The notes under the pieces were generated by a model, which saw nothing but the letters and a program-made list of their open reading frames with translations, ran no database searches and was not told the origin of the DNA. From Pyrinomonadaceae bacterium MAG19_C2-C3 (GTDB taxonomy: Bacteria; Acidobacteriota; Blastocatellia; Pyrinomonadales; Pyrinomonadaceae): a stretch of 64,000 nucleotides of DNA. Shown piece by piece: positions 45,375 to 52,357 of this stretch (positions are counted from its first letter, which is position 1; each line of letters starts with the position of its first letter). The position numbers were made by a program, and so were the translations under genes. The DNA is taken from NCBI GenBank assembly GCA_024330265.1, contig JANDLT010000003.1, positions 62,001 through 126,000 of the forward strand. Direction: 5' to 3'.

Positions 45375-45607
45375 TCGTCACCTTCCATATAGCCGCGCCA
45401 CATTTCGCGCCGTGCTTCTTCTATATCTTCGCTTGTTACGCTTGACCCAAGATGCGCCAAGTCGCCTCTTAAACTTTTTCGCGGCGGTGCGGGCGCGGCT
45501 TCGTTTTTTTGTATGACAAACTCAACAAAGTCTAAAACTTGTTGCTGTTTTTCAAGTGGCAACATCGTCATTTTCGATTTAACTTCATCCGCTAGATTCG
45601 TTGACAT
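45371..45607 (-). CDS. VapB-like antitoxin (DUF2281-type), copy 2
   Basis: A 78-aa predicted antitoxin beginning MSTNLADEVKSKMTMLPLEK and continuing QQQVLDFVEFVIQK. It ends with SSVTSEDIEEARREMWRGYM. GAGGAG lies 9 nt before the ATG. It begins just 16 bp after the stop of the carboxylase beta subunit, so it may be co-transcribed with it. Paralogous to 44721-44960. Confidence 0.85.
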   Translation of the reverse strand: MSTNLADEVKSKMTMLPLEKQQQVLDFVEFVIQKNEAAPAPPRKSLRGDLAHLGSSVTSEDIEEARREMWRGYMEGDE

Positions 45608-45622
45608 AAAACTTTACTCCTC

Positions 45623-47323
45623 TCACATTAAACTCGCGGGCAACACGAACGCGCCGAGATGCGCGCCTTTGAAATTGAGCGTCGTTCGCAAAGCCAATTC
45701 AAGCGTGGCTCGCACGTCTTCGGGGACGATGACGGCATCCACGAAACCGCGTGCGGCGGCGTACTTGGCGTCAAGTTGTTGTTCATAACTCGCGCGCACT
45801 CTTTCCATTTCCGCTTGCAAAGCCGCGTCGGGTTGTTTGCCTTCACGTTTTAGTTTTTCAAGCTGTGAGCCGAGCATCGCCTGCACCGCCGAATCGCCTT
45901 CCATCACGCCCATTCTTCCGGTCGGTAAAGTGAAAATAAAATCCGGGTCGAAGCCCTGTCCCGCCATCGCGTAGTAGCCCGCCCCCGATGCGTGGTTGGT
46001 GGTCAACACAATTTTCGGGACGGTCGCCGTCGCCATCGCTTCGACGAAACGCGCCCCCGCGCGGATGATGCCGGAGTGTTCCGCATCCGCTCCGACCATG
46101 AAACCCGATACATCTTGAACGAACAGAAGCGGCGTCCGTTCTTTGTCACAAAGGTCTATAAAGTACGCGCATTTTTCCGCCGATTCGGTATAGACGATGC
46201 CGCCGAATTTGGGCGGCTTGCCCGCGTCACCGCGCAACATTCCGCGTTCGTTCGCAATCAACCCGACGCGAATGCCTTTGATGCGCGCGAATCCGGTTAT
46301 CATCTCACGCGCGAAATCGGCTTGAAATTCGTCCAAGTAATTTCCATCTTCATCGTCATCGAAAATCGTTTCAAGCAATGCGCGCACGTCGTAAGGAAGT
46401 TTGTGGTCGGGCGGCAAGATGTCATACATCTCGCGCGCATCGCGCTTCGCATCACGCGCCGCGACGATTGAAACACCTTTGTCATCAACGACCGTCGCAC
46501 CCGTTTCCGTCTGTGGCGTCTGTGGCAGGGCGGCGATGTGCGCGCGAATTTTCGTCAAACATTCTTCGTCCGTTTTGACTTTGTAATGCGCGACTCCGCT
46601 AATCGCGTTGTGCGTCGTCGCCCCGCCTAAACTTTCGTTATCAATCGTTTGTCCCGTCGCGCCTTTGACTAAGTTCGCACCGCCCAAACCCATGAACGAA
46701 GTCCCCTCGACCATGATGATGAAATCCGAGAGCGCGGGAAGATACGCCCCGCCCGCGATGCACGAACCCATGACCGCCGAAATCTGCGGGACTTTCAAAT
46801 ACCGCCGCATAATCGAGTTGTAATAAAAGATTCGCGCCGCCCCGTACTGACCCGGAAACACGCCACCCTGATAGGGGAGATTGACGCCCGCCGAATCAAC
46901 GAGATAAACAATCGGGATGCGCGAACGCATCGCCACTTCTTGGGCGCGCAAAATCTTCTTTATCGTTTCGGGATACCACGAACCCGCCTTAACAGTCGCA
47001 TCGTTCGCCACGACGACGATTTCGCGCCCGTGAACTCTGCCCGCCATCGTCATGACACCCGCCGCCGGTGCGCTTCCCTTGTATTCATCATAAGCGACGA
47101 GCAAGCCGATTTCCTGCCTGTGCGAATCTTTGTCCAACAACAACTCTATTCGTTCGCGCGCCGTGAGTTTGCCTTGCGCGTGTTGCTTCTCGATTTTATC
47201 CACGCCACCGCCGCGCTTGAGTTTCGATTCAAGACGTTGCAAATCTTCGACAAGAGAGCGTAGGCGTGAGTCGGTCTTATTTGTGGTCAATGAGTGAGAC
47301 GCGGGTTTGATTTCGGTTGTCAT
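45623..47323 (-). CDS. Acyl-CoA carboxylase carboxyltransferase (beta) subunit
   Basis: A 566-aa biotin-dependent carboxyltransferase of the methylcrotonyl/geranyl/propionyl-CoA carboxylase group. N-terminal GKLTARERIELLLDKDS; first crotonase half with YLVDSAGVNLPYQGGVFPGQ and GSCIAGGAYLPALSDF; second half with GLIANERGMLRGDAGKPPKF and FVQDVSGFMVGADAEHSGII. LTTNHASGAGYYAMAG lies near the CoA site. The signature is closer to methylcrotonyl/geranyl-CoA carboxylase than to AccD. AtuA downstream suggests a leucine or terpenoid route. The biotin carboxylase subunit is not in the window. The gene is followed by inserted toxin-antitoxin modules. Confidence 0.9.
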   Translation of the reverse strand: MTTEIKPASHSLTTNKTDSRLRSLVEDLQRLESKLKRGGGVDKIEKQHAQGKLTARERIELLLDKDSHRQEIGLLVAYDEYKGSAPAAGVMTMAGRVHGREIVVVANDATVKAGSWYPETIKKILRAQEVAMRSRIPIVYLVDSAGVNLPYQGGVFPGQYGAARIFYYNSIMRRYLKVPQISAVMGSCIAGGAYLPALSDFIIMVEGTSFMGLGGANLVKGATGQTIDNESLGGATTHNAISGVAHYKVKTDEECLTKIRAHIAALPQTPQTETGATVVDDKGVSIVAARDAKRDAREMYDILPPDHKLPYDVRALLETIFDDDEDGNYLDEFQADFAREMITGFARIKGIRVGLIANERGMLRGDAGKPPKFGGIVYTESAEKCAYFIDLCDKERTPLLFVQDVSGFMVGADAEHSGIIRAGARFVEAMATATVPKIVLTTNHASGAGYYAMAGQGFDPDFIFTLPTGRMGVMEGDSAVQAMLGSQLEKLKREGKQPDAALQAEMERVRASYEQQLDAKYAAARGFVDAVIVPEDVRATLELALRTTLNFKGAHLGAFVLPASLM

Positions 47324-47357
47324 TGCAAGACGCGGTGAAGCACATTCTTTCTGCTTC

Positions 47358-47717
47358 TCAGGCTACCTTTTGAATTTCTAAATCCGTTGTGGCGGTGCTT
47401 ATTTTCTCGGTCAACTCACCAAACGGCGTGAACAGCAAAACGCATTCATCATTGTCACGACATCTGCGCGCCAAACGCAGGATGTCTTCGACGTGCGATT
47501 GTTCCGCGTCGTTCAAGTTCGTTTTAAGTCGCTCAAGTTCGGCAATGATAGGGTTCATATCCGACTTATCGAAAGCGTCAAGGTCAACCGTGCTTAGTTC
47601 CGACAGATAGGGAAAACGATTGTCCGCTTCCTCTTTAACAAGAAATTTCTCGTTGCCCGTGACGCCGACGCGCTCAATTTCGCCGTGACGTTTATAGGCG
47701 AGAATGACGGTGATCAT
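47358..47717 (-). CDS. Hypothetical small acidic protein, candidate immunity protein
   Basis: A 119-aa protein with no recognised domain. It begins MITVILAYKRHGEIERVGVT and has an acidic helical middle (IIAELERLKTNLNDAEQSHVED). A short strand-rich end follows (ECVLLFTPFGELTEK). It starts 2 bp after the stop of the gene at 47720, whose product looks like an RNase toxin, so it is placed as the possible immunity partner. This is inference from arrangement only. Confidence 0.45.
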   Translation of the reverse strand: MITVILAYKRHGEIERVGVTGNEKFLVKEEADNRFPYLSELSTVDLDAFDKSDMNPIIAELERLKTNLNDAEQSHVEDILRLARRCRDNDECVLLFTPFGELTEKISTATTDLEIQKVA

Positions 47718-47719
47718 AA

Positions 47720-48079
47720 TTACTTCGCTCCAAAATTGAGTTTGCCCGGAAAGACATTGATTAAATTTCCGGCATCGTCCGTGATAACGGTCACAACGCT
47801 TGTCGCCTCGCCGCCCAACTTTTGCGGCGTGCGTCCGATGACGCGCCGGACATCCACTTCGCGCACGTAGCTATTATACGTCGCACTCTTCGTAACCAAA
47901 GCGGCGATGACCTCTTTGCTTTCCAATAACACAATGACTTCTTGACGCGAGATCGTGAATTGCGATTTGTTAGTTTTACCGGAATTGAGATGCTTGCTCA
48001 AGGCATACTCCAAACCCGAACCTTTAACGTCCGCGTCGCCAAGCCGGATATTTATGCGTGATTGTGCGCGAGGAGACAT
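47720..48079 (-). CDS. Candidate stand-alone BECR-fold RNase toxin domain protein
   Basis: A 119-aa protein without signal peptide. Two segments resemble toxin domains at the C-termini of polymorphic/contact-dependent toxins: GLEYALSKHLNSGKTNKSQF (Gly-Leu...His...Lys-Ser-Gln-Phe) and RVIGRTPQKLGGEATSVVTV followed by ITDDAGNLINVFPG (the T-V-x-T-D-x-x-G-N pattern). His and Thr/Ser in these positions are the usual catalytic residues of such RNases. No delivery domain is attached. It precedes a small acidic gene by 2 bp. Assignment is by motif memory and needs a profile search. Confidence 0.5.
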   Translation of the reverse strand: MSPRAQSRINIRLGDADVKGSGLEYALSKHLNSGKTNKSQFTISRQEVIVLLESKEVIAALVTKSATYNSYVREVDVRRVIGRTPQKLGGEATSVVTVITDDAGNLINVFPGKLNFGAK

Positions 48080-48100
48080 TAAACAGTTGCTACCTTCAGG

Positions 48101-49459
48101 TTAGTTGAACAAATTCAACTTTGCATTTGAGGGACTACCTTCCGCGATGCGAACCTGTTTGCCCTGTCGTTCGATGATGACTGTGCCTTCGATTGTTTGA
48201 AAGGTGCGGCGCGCGAGTGATTTGGTGTCAATCGCCTTCGCGTCTTTGTATCGAGCTTGTGTGCGTTTGATGTATGCGTCGTAAAACTCTACGGCGTCGT
48301 CTTCGGTGTCCCACGCGGTGAATTGCATGATGGCGACTTCGCCCGTCGCGCCTTTTTCATAAAGGGCATAACTGTCGCCGTGCCATCCGGCGGCGGCGCG
48401 GCGCGAGGTCGCATCGTCTTTCAAGTATTCCTCTAAAATCAAATACAAAGACCATTCGCCGTTGATGTCGGTGTCGAGCCGCTTCCAAGTTTTGCCTAAG
48501 CCTTGTGTGAAATCGGGCAGGACGATTTTCAAAGGTGCTTCGCGGGCAAAGTATTTTTCCGGGTGCATGACCTGTTCGGTCGAAGCGGGTAAGTCGGTGA
48601 AGGCTTTCGACACCGCATCCCAACCGCCTTCGCGCCACACCGCGCGGGCGAACGACAAACCCGTTTCGTAGGGAAACGTCAACGTGCGTTTCAAAGCATC
48701 GGGGGCGGCGTCAAGTTGCTTGGTACTCATCGCCGCATCGCCCGCCATCATCGAACGCAGGAAGGCAAGGGCGCGCCGCATGTCACGCTGAATATACTGC
48801 TCCATCACAAGCGTCGCATCGCCTTCGACGAGGGCTTGCGCGGCGAGTTCGGCGTCCGAGTCGTCTTTCTTCCAATTCTGGAAACGCTTCAAATCGAAAT
48901 GTTGGTCTTGTAAAGCGTGCGTCAGTTCATGCGCCATCACGGGACGTTGACCGTCGAGGTCAATCCAATCGGCGAGGAAAAATTCCTGCCGCTTAGGGTC
49001 GTAGTATCCGGCAACCTGCTCGGTCAGAAGATTAATGATGAGTTGGCGATAATTGAAATCGGCGGGTACGAGTCCGAGTTTTTTCAGCGCGAGTTCCGCC
49101 GTGCGAAGTTCTTCCGGCTTCGTCTCGCGGTTGAGATTGTCAATTATCATGCGCTCGATTTCGAGGCGCGTCTGCGCCCCACTCTTAATCGGACGAAGCG
49201 CATTCAAGCCTCTGATTTGCGCGACTTCACGCACGACTTCTTCAGTCGCGGCGGCGACGGCGGCGGACTTGGCATTGACAACATTTGTCGTGACGGCGGT
49301 TTGGGCGGCGGGTGGTGTCGCTCTTTGGACGGTTTGTTGAGCGGCTTGTTGAGCAGATGCGACGTGCAGTACGCTTGTCGTCATCACGGCGAAACAGATG
49401 ATTGTGATGACGGCGACGGTGACGGGCGCACGCGAAATCGGTGTGGTTTGCTTTGACAT
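48101..49459 (-). CDS. Exported HExxH-motif protein, putative metallopeptidase
   Basis: A 452-aa protein with an N-terminal signal (about 12-36: VTVAVITIICFAVMTTSV to ASAQ) and an Ala/Gln/Thr-rich linker. A helical region follows, then a zinc motif HELTH (177-181: PVMAHELTHALQDQHF) with a downstream candidate third ligand in LVEGDATLVMEQYI (Glu212). The rest contains YETGLSFARAVWREGGW and a region with WSLYLILEEYL. It looks like a periplasmic gluzincin-type peptidase, but no named family was recognised. GAGGGGA lies about 4 nt before the ATG at 49459; a GTG at 49471 is less likely. Confidence 0.7.
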   Translation of the reverse strand: MSKQTTPISRAPVTVAVITIICFAVMTTSVLHVASAQQAAQQTVQRATPPAAQTAVTTNVVNAKSAAVAAATEEVVREVAQIRGLNALRPIKSGAQTRLEIERMIIDNLNRETKPEELRTAELALKKLGLVPADFNYRQLIINLLTEQVAGYYDPKRQEFFLADWIDLDGQRPVMAHELTHALQDQHFDLKRFQNWKKDDSDAELAAQALVEGDATLVMEQYIQRDMRRALAFLRSMMAGDAAMSTKQLDAAPDALKRTLTFPYETGLSFARAVWREGGWDAVSKAFTDLPASTEQVMHPEKYFAREAPLKIVLPDFTQGLGKTWKRLDTDINGEWSLYLILEEYLKDDATSRRAAAGWHGDSYALYEKGATGEVAIMQFTAWDTEDDAVEFYDAYIKRTQARYKDAKAIDTKSLARRTFQTIEGTVIIERQGKQVRIAEGSPSNAKLNLFN

Positions 49460-49558
49460 CTTTCCCCTCACGCTTCTATATTCCGCTCACCTCATCAAAC
49501 TTATAAGAGCAACCGTGCGGCGACTGAAGTTTTGCCGGTGAGAAAGGTTTTACCTGTG

Positions 49559-50095
49559 ATGACGAACCAGATTAACGATGATGCGACATTTGATGATTGG
49601 CATGAGACGATGGTGCGCGTGCGCTATGCCGAAACGGACAAGATGGGCATCGTTTATTACGCGAATTATCTCGTCTGGTTCGAGATAGGTCGTTCCGAGT
49701 ATTGTCGCGCACGCGGCTTCTCTTATAAAGACATGGAGGAGAATGACGAAGCTTTTCTTGTCGTCGCGGAAAGCTATTGTCGTTATAAATCGCCTGCATT
49801 CTACGATGATGAACTTATCGTTCGCACGCACATCACCGAACTTCGCCGCCGCTCGCTTCGCTTCGGTTACGAAATCATACGCGCTGCCGACAATCAAATC
49901 ATCGCGGAGGGCGAAACCGGACACGTCATCACAGACCGTCAAGGTCGTGTCCGCTCGCTGCCCGACATCTTCCGTCAAACACTTGCCACCGCAAACACGC
50001 CGCTCATGGCGACGGGCGAATATCCCGCACCGCGCACCACCGCCGCCACTACCGCGCGCCTCGAACCCGTACCTGACAACCGCGCCCCAGAGTAA
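49559..50095 (+). CDS. Acyl-CoA thioesterase, YbgC/FadM hotdog family
   Basis: A 178-aa hotdog-fold thioesterase from the ATG at 49559. The YbgC signature is RVRYAETDKMGIVYYANYLV followed by WFEIGRSEYCRARGFSYKDM; the Asp of ETDKMG is the catalytic residue position in the 4-HBT family. The C-terminal 40 residues (after SLPDIFRQTL) are an unconserved Pro/Ala/Thr-rich tail. A start at TTG 49532 would add nine residues. Substrate: short to medium acyl-CoA, by family only. Confidence 0.9.
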   Translation: MTNQINDDATFDDWHETMVRVRYAETDKMGIVYYANYLVWFEIGRSEYCRARGFSYKDMEENDEAFLVVAESYCRYKSPAFYDDELIVRTHITELRRRSLRFGYEIIRAADNQIIAEGETGHVITDRQGRVRSLPDIFRQTLATANTPLMATGEYPAPRTTAATTARLEPVPDNRAPE

Positions 50096-50100
50096 GACTG

Positions 50101-50155
50101 ATTCATTGACTCATTTTCTCATTGAATCAATCAACCGATGAATCAATGAACTAAT
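50101..50155. repeat. Octad-period repeat (TGATTCAT/TGAATCAA units)
   Basis: 8-nt units run through the whole convergent gap between the thioesterase gene and ymdB: TGATTCAT, TGACTCAT, TTTCTCAT, then inverted TGAATCAA, TCAACCGA, TGAATCAA. The clearest pairing is TTCATTGA (50102-50109) with TCAATGAA (50143-50150). Confidence 0.75.
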
Positions 50156-50160
50156 CCGCT

Positions 50161-50961
50161 CTACGATTCATGCGGCAACGAAAGCCGTGTGATACTGGTC
50201 GCACGTCCGGTTTCTTCGTCAATCTCGATTAACACGCCGTGAATGCGAACCATGCCTTCGCTGTGTCCGGCACGCGGGGCAACGGCGGACATGAAACGCG
50301 CAATCACATCGTTTCGGTTCATGCCGATGACGCCCGCGTGTGAGCCGGTCATGCCAAGGTCGGTGATGTATGCCGTGCCGTTTGGCGAGACACGCTCATC
50401 GGCGGTTTGCGTGTGGGTGTGTGTGCCGACGACCGCCGTGACGCGCCCGTCCAAGTGCCAGCCCATTGCTTGCTTTTCCGATGTCGCTTCGGCGTGAAAA
50501 TCAACGAGGATGATTTTCGTGTCTTCGGGAATGTTTGTGAGCAGTTCGTCGGCTTTGCGAAACGGGTCGTCTTGCGGGTGCATGAAGACGCGCCCGATGA
50601 GATTGATGACGGCAAACTTAACGTCGCTCTGTTTGTGCGTCGCGCGTCCCGTCCACATCCCGACGCCGGGCGAACCTGCGGGGTAGTTCGCGGGACGAAG
50701 CAGACGATTGTTCTTTTCGATATAAGGTAGAACTTCGCGCTTGTCGTAGATGTGATTGCCGGAGGTCATCACATCAACTCCGGCGGCGAACAGGGCTTCG
50801 GCGTGCGGCGGTGTGATTGAGAAACCGCCGGAAGTGTTTTCACCGTTTAAGACGAGGAAATCTACGTCGTGCTGTTCGCGCAAATCTTGCAAGCGTTCGA
50901 GAGCGGCGGCTCGTCCGGGACGTGCGACGACATCGCCAATCATCATCACTTTAAGTGTCAT
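50161..50961 (-). CDS. YmdB-family metallophosphoesterase
   Basis: A 266-aa calcineurin-type phosphodiesterase of the YmdB (TIGR00282) family; Bacillus YmdB acts on 2',3'-cyclic nucleotides. Metal-site motifs are [58 protein letters not shown] and [15 protein letters not shown]. It lies downstream of zapA and the structured RNA, where many bacteria have rny-ymdB; no rny is present here. It starts right next to an octad repeat. Confidence 0.93.
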   Translation of the reverse strand: MTLKVMMIGDVVARPGRAAALERLQDLREQHDVDFLVLNGENTSGGFSITPPHAEALFAAGVDVMTSGNHIYDKREVLPYIEKNNRLLRPANYPAGSPGVGMWTGRATHKQSDVKFAVINLIGRVFMHPQDDPFRKADELLTNIPEDTKIILVDFHAEATSEKQAMGWHLDGRVTAVVGTHTHTQTADERVSPNGTAYITDLGMTGSHAGVIGMNRNDVIARFMSAVAPRAGHSEGMVRIHGVLIEIDEETGRATSITRLSLPHES

Positions 50962-50964
50962 AAG

Positions 50965-51008
50965 AATTGAATCATTGATTCATCGGTTCATTTATTCAAT
51001 GACTGAAT
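50965..51008. repeat. Octad-period repeat upstream of ymdB
   Basis: Units ATTGAATC, ATTGATTC, ATCGGTTC, ATTTATTC, AATGACTG follow each other at 8-nt spacing directly upstream of the ymdB start. Only a short inverted pair is present (ATTGAAT, 50966-50972; ATTCAAT, 50994-51000). Confidence 0.7.
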
Positions 51009-51013
51009 AGAAG

Positions 51014-51054
51014 AAAGCGCGTCTCGCTTTCGTTCGTCGGGCGAGACGCGCTTT
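51014..51054 (-). terminator. Strong intrinsic terminator of the structured RNA
   Basis: A 14-bp perfect stem (AAAGCGCGTCTCGC, 51014-51027, against 51041-51054) with a 13-nt loop. On the minus strand it is followed by TTTCTTCTATT. Confidence 0.92.
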
Positions 51055-51206
51055 TGGATTTTTCGGCTAAGGGGGCAACAACCGTGTGAGCCGTTCCGAG
51101 GCTGTAAATTATGCCTGCATACACAGGTGGGTGACCTTTTAATGAGCCGCCGCCTCCGGCAAGTTTCTTACTCTGAAGAAATGCACTGGCGTTTGAACGG
51201 CATCGG
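51055..51206 (-). ncRNA. ssrS: Structured small RNA, probably 6S RNA (ssrS)
   Basis: A gene-free stretch between zapA and ymdB. On the minus strand, ACCG and GCCGTTC near the 5' end (51204-51207, 51195-51201) pair with CGGT and GAACGGC near the 3' end (51081-51084, 51090-51096), closing a rod-like molecule of about 130 nt with small internal hairpins such as TTTCTT-CAGAG-AAGAAA. A promoter lies just upstream and a strong terminator just downstream, so it is an independent transcript of about 150-195 nt. 6S RNA lies next to zapA in many bacteria, and it mimics open promoter DNA to bind RNA polymerase. The identity is inferred from synteny and shape, not from a sequence match. Confidence 0.6.
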
Positions 51207-51212
51207 TCTCCC

Positions 51213-51240
51213 AATTTACTAGCATTGGCACAATTATCAA
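51213..51240 (-). promoter_or_regulatory. Predicted promoter of the structured RNA
   Basis: On the minus strand, TTGATA (51235-51240) and TAAATT (51213-51218) are 16 bp apart, placing the transcription start near 51206, at the base of the closing stem. Confidence 0.45.
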
Positions 51241-51385
51241 GAGTCGGTGGACGAACTCCCCAGAAGTTTTACTCCCTCAACCTAGGGCGCATACTAGCAT
51301 GAGGCGTGATTAAAAGTTGGAAAATGACAACGTAAAAACGCGGCTTCAGAACTTGACGAGTGCGGGCGTTTAGTATCAAAAATTT

Positions 51386-51748
51386 TCACTGAACGCTCAT
51401 GCTGCCCGGTGCATGTTGGGCTTCCGCCGCCGCGCGCAAGCGAAGCACGCGGTCAAGCATTTCGGAGCATTCCGTGCTGCGCGATGCGAGTTGAGCATCT
51501 GTGCTTTCGTAGTGTCGCTTGAGGCGGTGGAGTTCGTCCGCGACGTGAAGCGCGGCGAGAATGGCGACTTTCAGCGAATCAACGGTGAGCGTACATGACG
51601 AGATTTCGCGCATTTGGCTGTCAACATACTCCGCGAGTTTCGTCACGTATTCACTGTCGCCGTCGGAGCGTATGTTGTAAGTTTGATTATAGATTTCGAC
51701 GCGAATCGTCGGCGTGACACTCGTTTCGTTGTGTTTGTTTGCGCTCAT
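51386..51748 (-). CDS. zapA: Cell division protein ZapA
   Basis: FtsZ-ring-associated protein, 120 aa from the ATG at 51748 (AGAGGTGAG upstream). The ZapA pattern is TIRVEIYNQTYNIRSDGDSE, YVTKLAEYVDSQMREI, LTVDSLKVAILAALHVADEL, followed by a C-terminal coiled coil (LKRHYESTDAQLASRSTECS). It follows a small coiled-coil protein resembling ZapB and precedes the structured RNA. A longer start at 51781 is less likely. Confidence 0.9.
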   Translation of the reverse strand: MSANKHNETSVTPTIRVEIYNQTYNIRSDGDSEYVTKLAEYVDSQMREISSCTLTVDSLKVAILAALHVADELHRLKRHYESTDAQLASRSTECSEMLDRVLRLRAAAEAQHAPGSMSVQ

Positions 51749-51779
51749 CTGAATCTCACCTCTCGCTGTAAAGTCGTTC

Positions 51780-51840
51780 AATGTCTAATGTTCAATGTCG
51801 AAAGCAAGACTTCGTTGTTCCGACTTTGAACCTTGAACCC
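51780..51840. repeat. Degenerate heptad repeat between the zapB-like gene and zapA
   Basis: Units AATGTCT, AATGTTC, AATGTCG follow at 7-nt spacing on the left; on the right are inverted TTGAACC, TTGAACC units (51826-51839). Pairing between arms is only partial. Confidence 0.55.
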
Positions 51841-51842
51841 TT

Positions 51843-52163
51843 TTAGAAACTTCCGTTCGGACTGCCAGCCGTCGTCGTGATTTGGTTTGCTACCTGCATC
51901 GCGCCTTCGGGGTCAAGCACGGCGAGGGCGTCAAGCATCGCTTCGATTTTCGCGCGAATCGTGTCGCGGTCGCTCAACATGCGTTCGACTTGGGCTTCGA
52001 GACGTTCCTTTTCGCCGGACAGGTTTTCGCGTTCGCGTCGCATCGCCATGACTTCGCGCTCCAGAGTCTCTTTTTCCTGTCGAAGCGATTTGGTAAGTTC
52101 AATCGTCCGGTAAATTTTGTCTTCAAGGTGTGAAAACTTTTCGAGTCCTGACAATCCGACCAT
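51843..52163 (-). CDS. Coiled-coil protein, ZapB-like cell-division factor
   Basis: A 106-aa protein almost entirely coiled coil (about 8-80: LEDKIYRTIELTKSLRQEKE, TLEREVMAMRRERENLSGEK, ERLEAQVERMLSDRDTIRAK), with a short non-helical tail. Length and position directly before zapA suggest a ZapB-type partner, but sequence alone does not prove it. No catalytic features. It follows pheT after an octad repeat. Confidence 0.65.
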   Translation of the reverse strand: MVGLSGLEKFSHLEDKIYRTIELTKSLRQEKETLEREVMAMRRERENLSGEKERLEAQVERMLSDRDTIRAKIEAMLDALAVLDPEGAMQVANQITTTAGSPNGSF

Positions 52164-52273
52164 CGCGGCTTACTCCTTTTGAGGTGTGCTTTGCGCGCCC
52201 GATTTGAAAGGGCGCAATGTGAATTTCGATTATGCCGACATCCACGCCTTTGGGCAAGAAACTTTTAAGAATT

Positions 52274-52356
52274 GATTAATTGAGCCATTGATTCATCCAT
52301 TCAATAACCGTTTTCAAATGAATCAATGCGCCGATGAATCAATGACTCAATTAATC
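52274..52356. repeat. Octad inverted repeat, 24-bp arms, between pheT and the zapB-like gene
   Basis: Arms 52274-52297 and 52333-52356 are complementary with one mismatch; the loop is 35 nt. Units are TTGATTCA-like at 8-nt spacing. The right arm ends one base before the pheT stop codon (52358-52360). Confidence 0.92.
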
Positions 52357-52357
52357 T

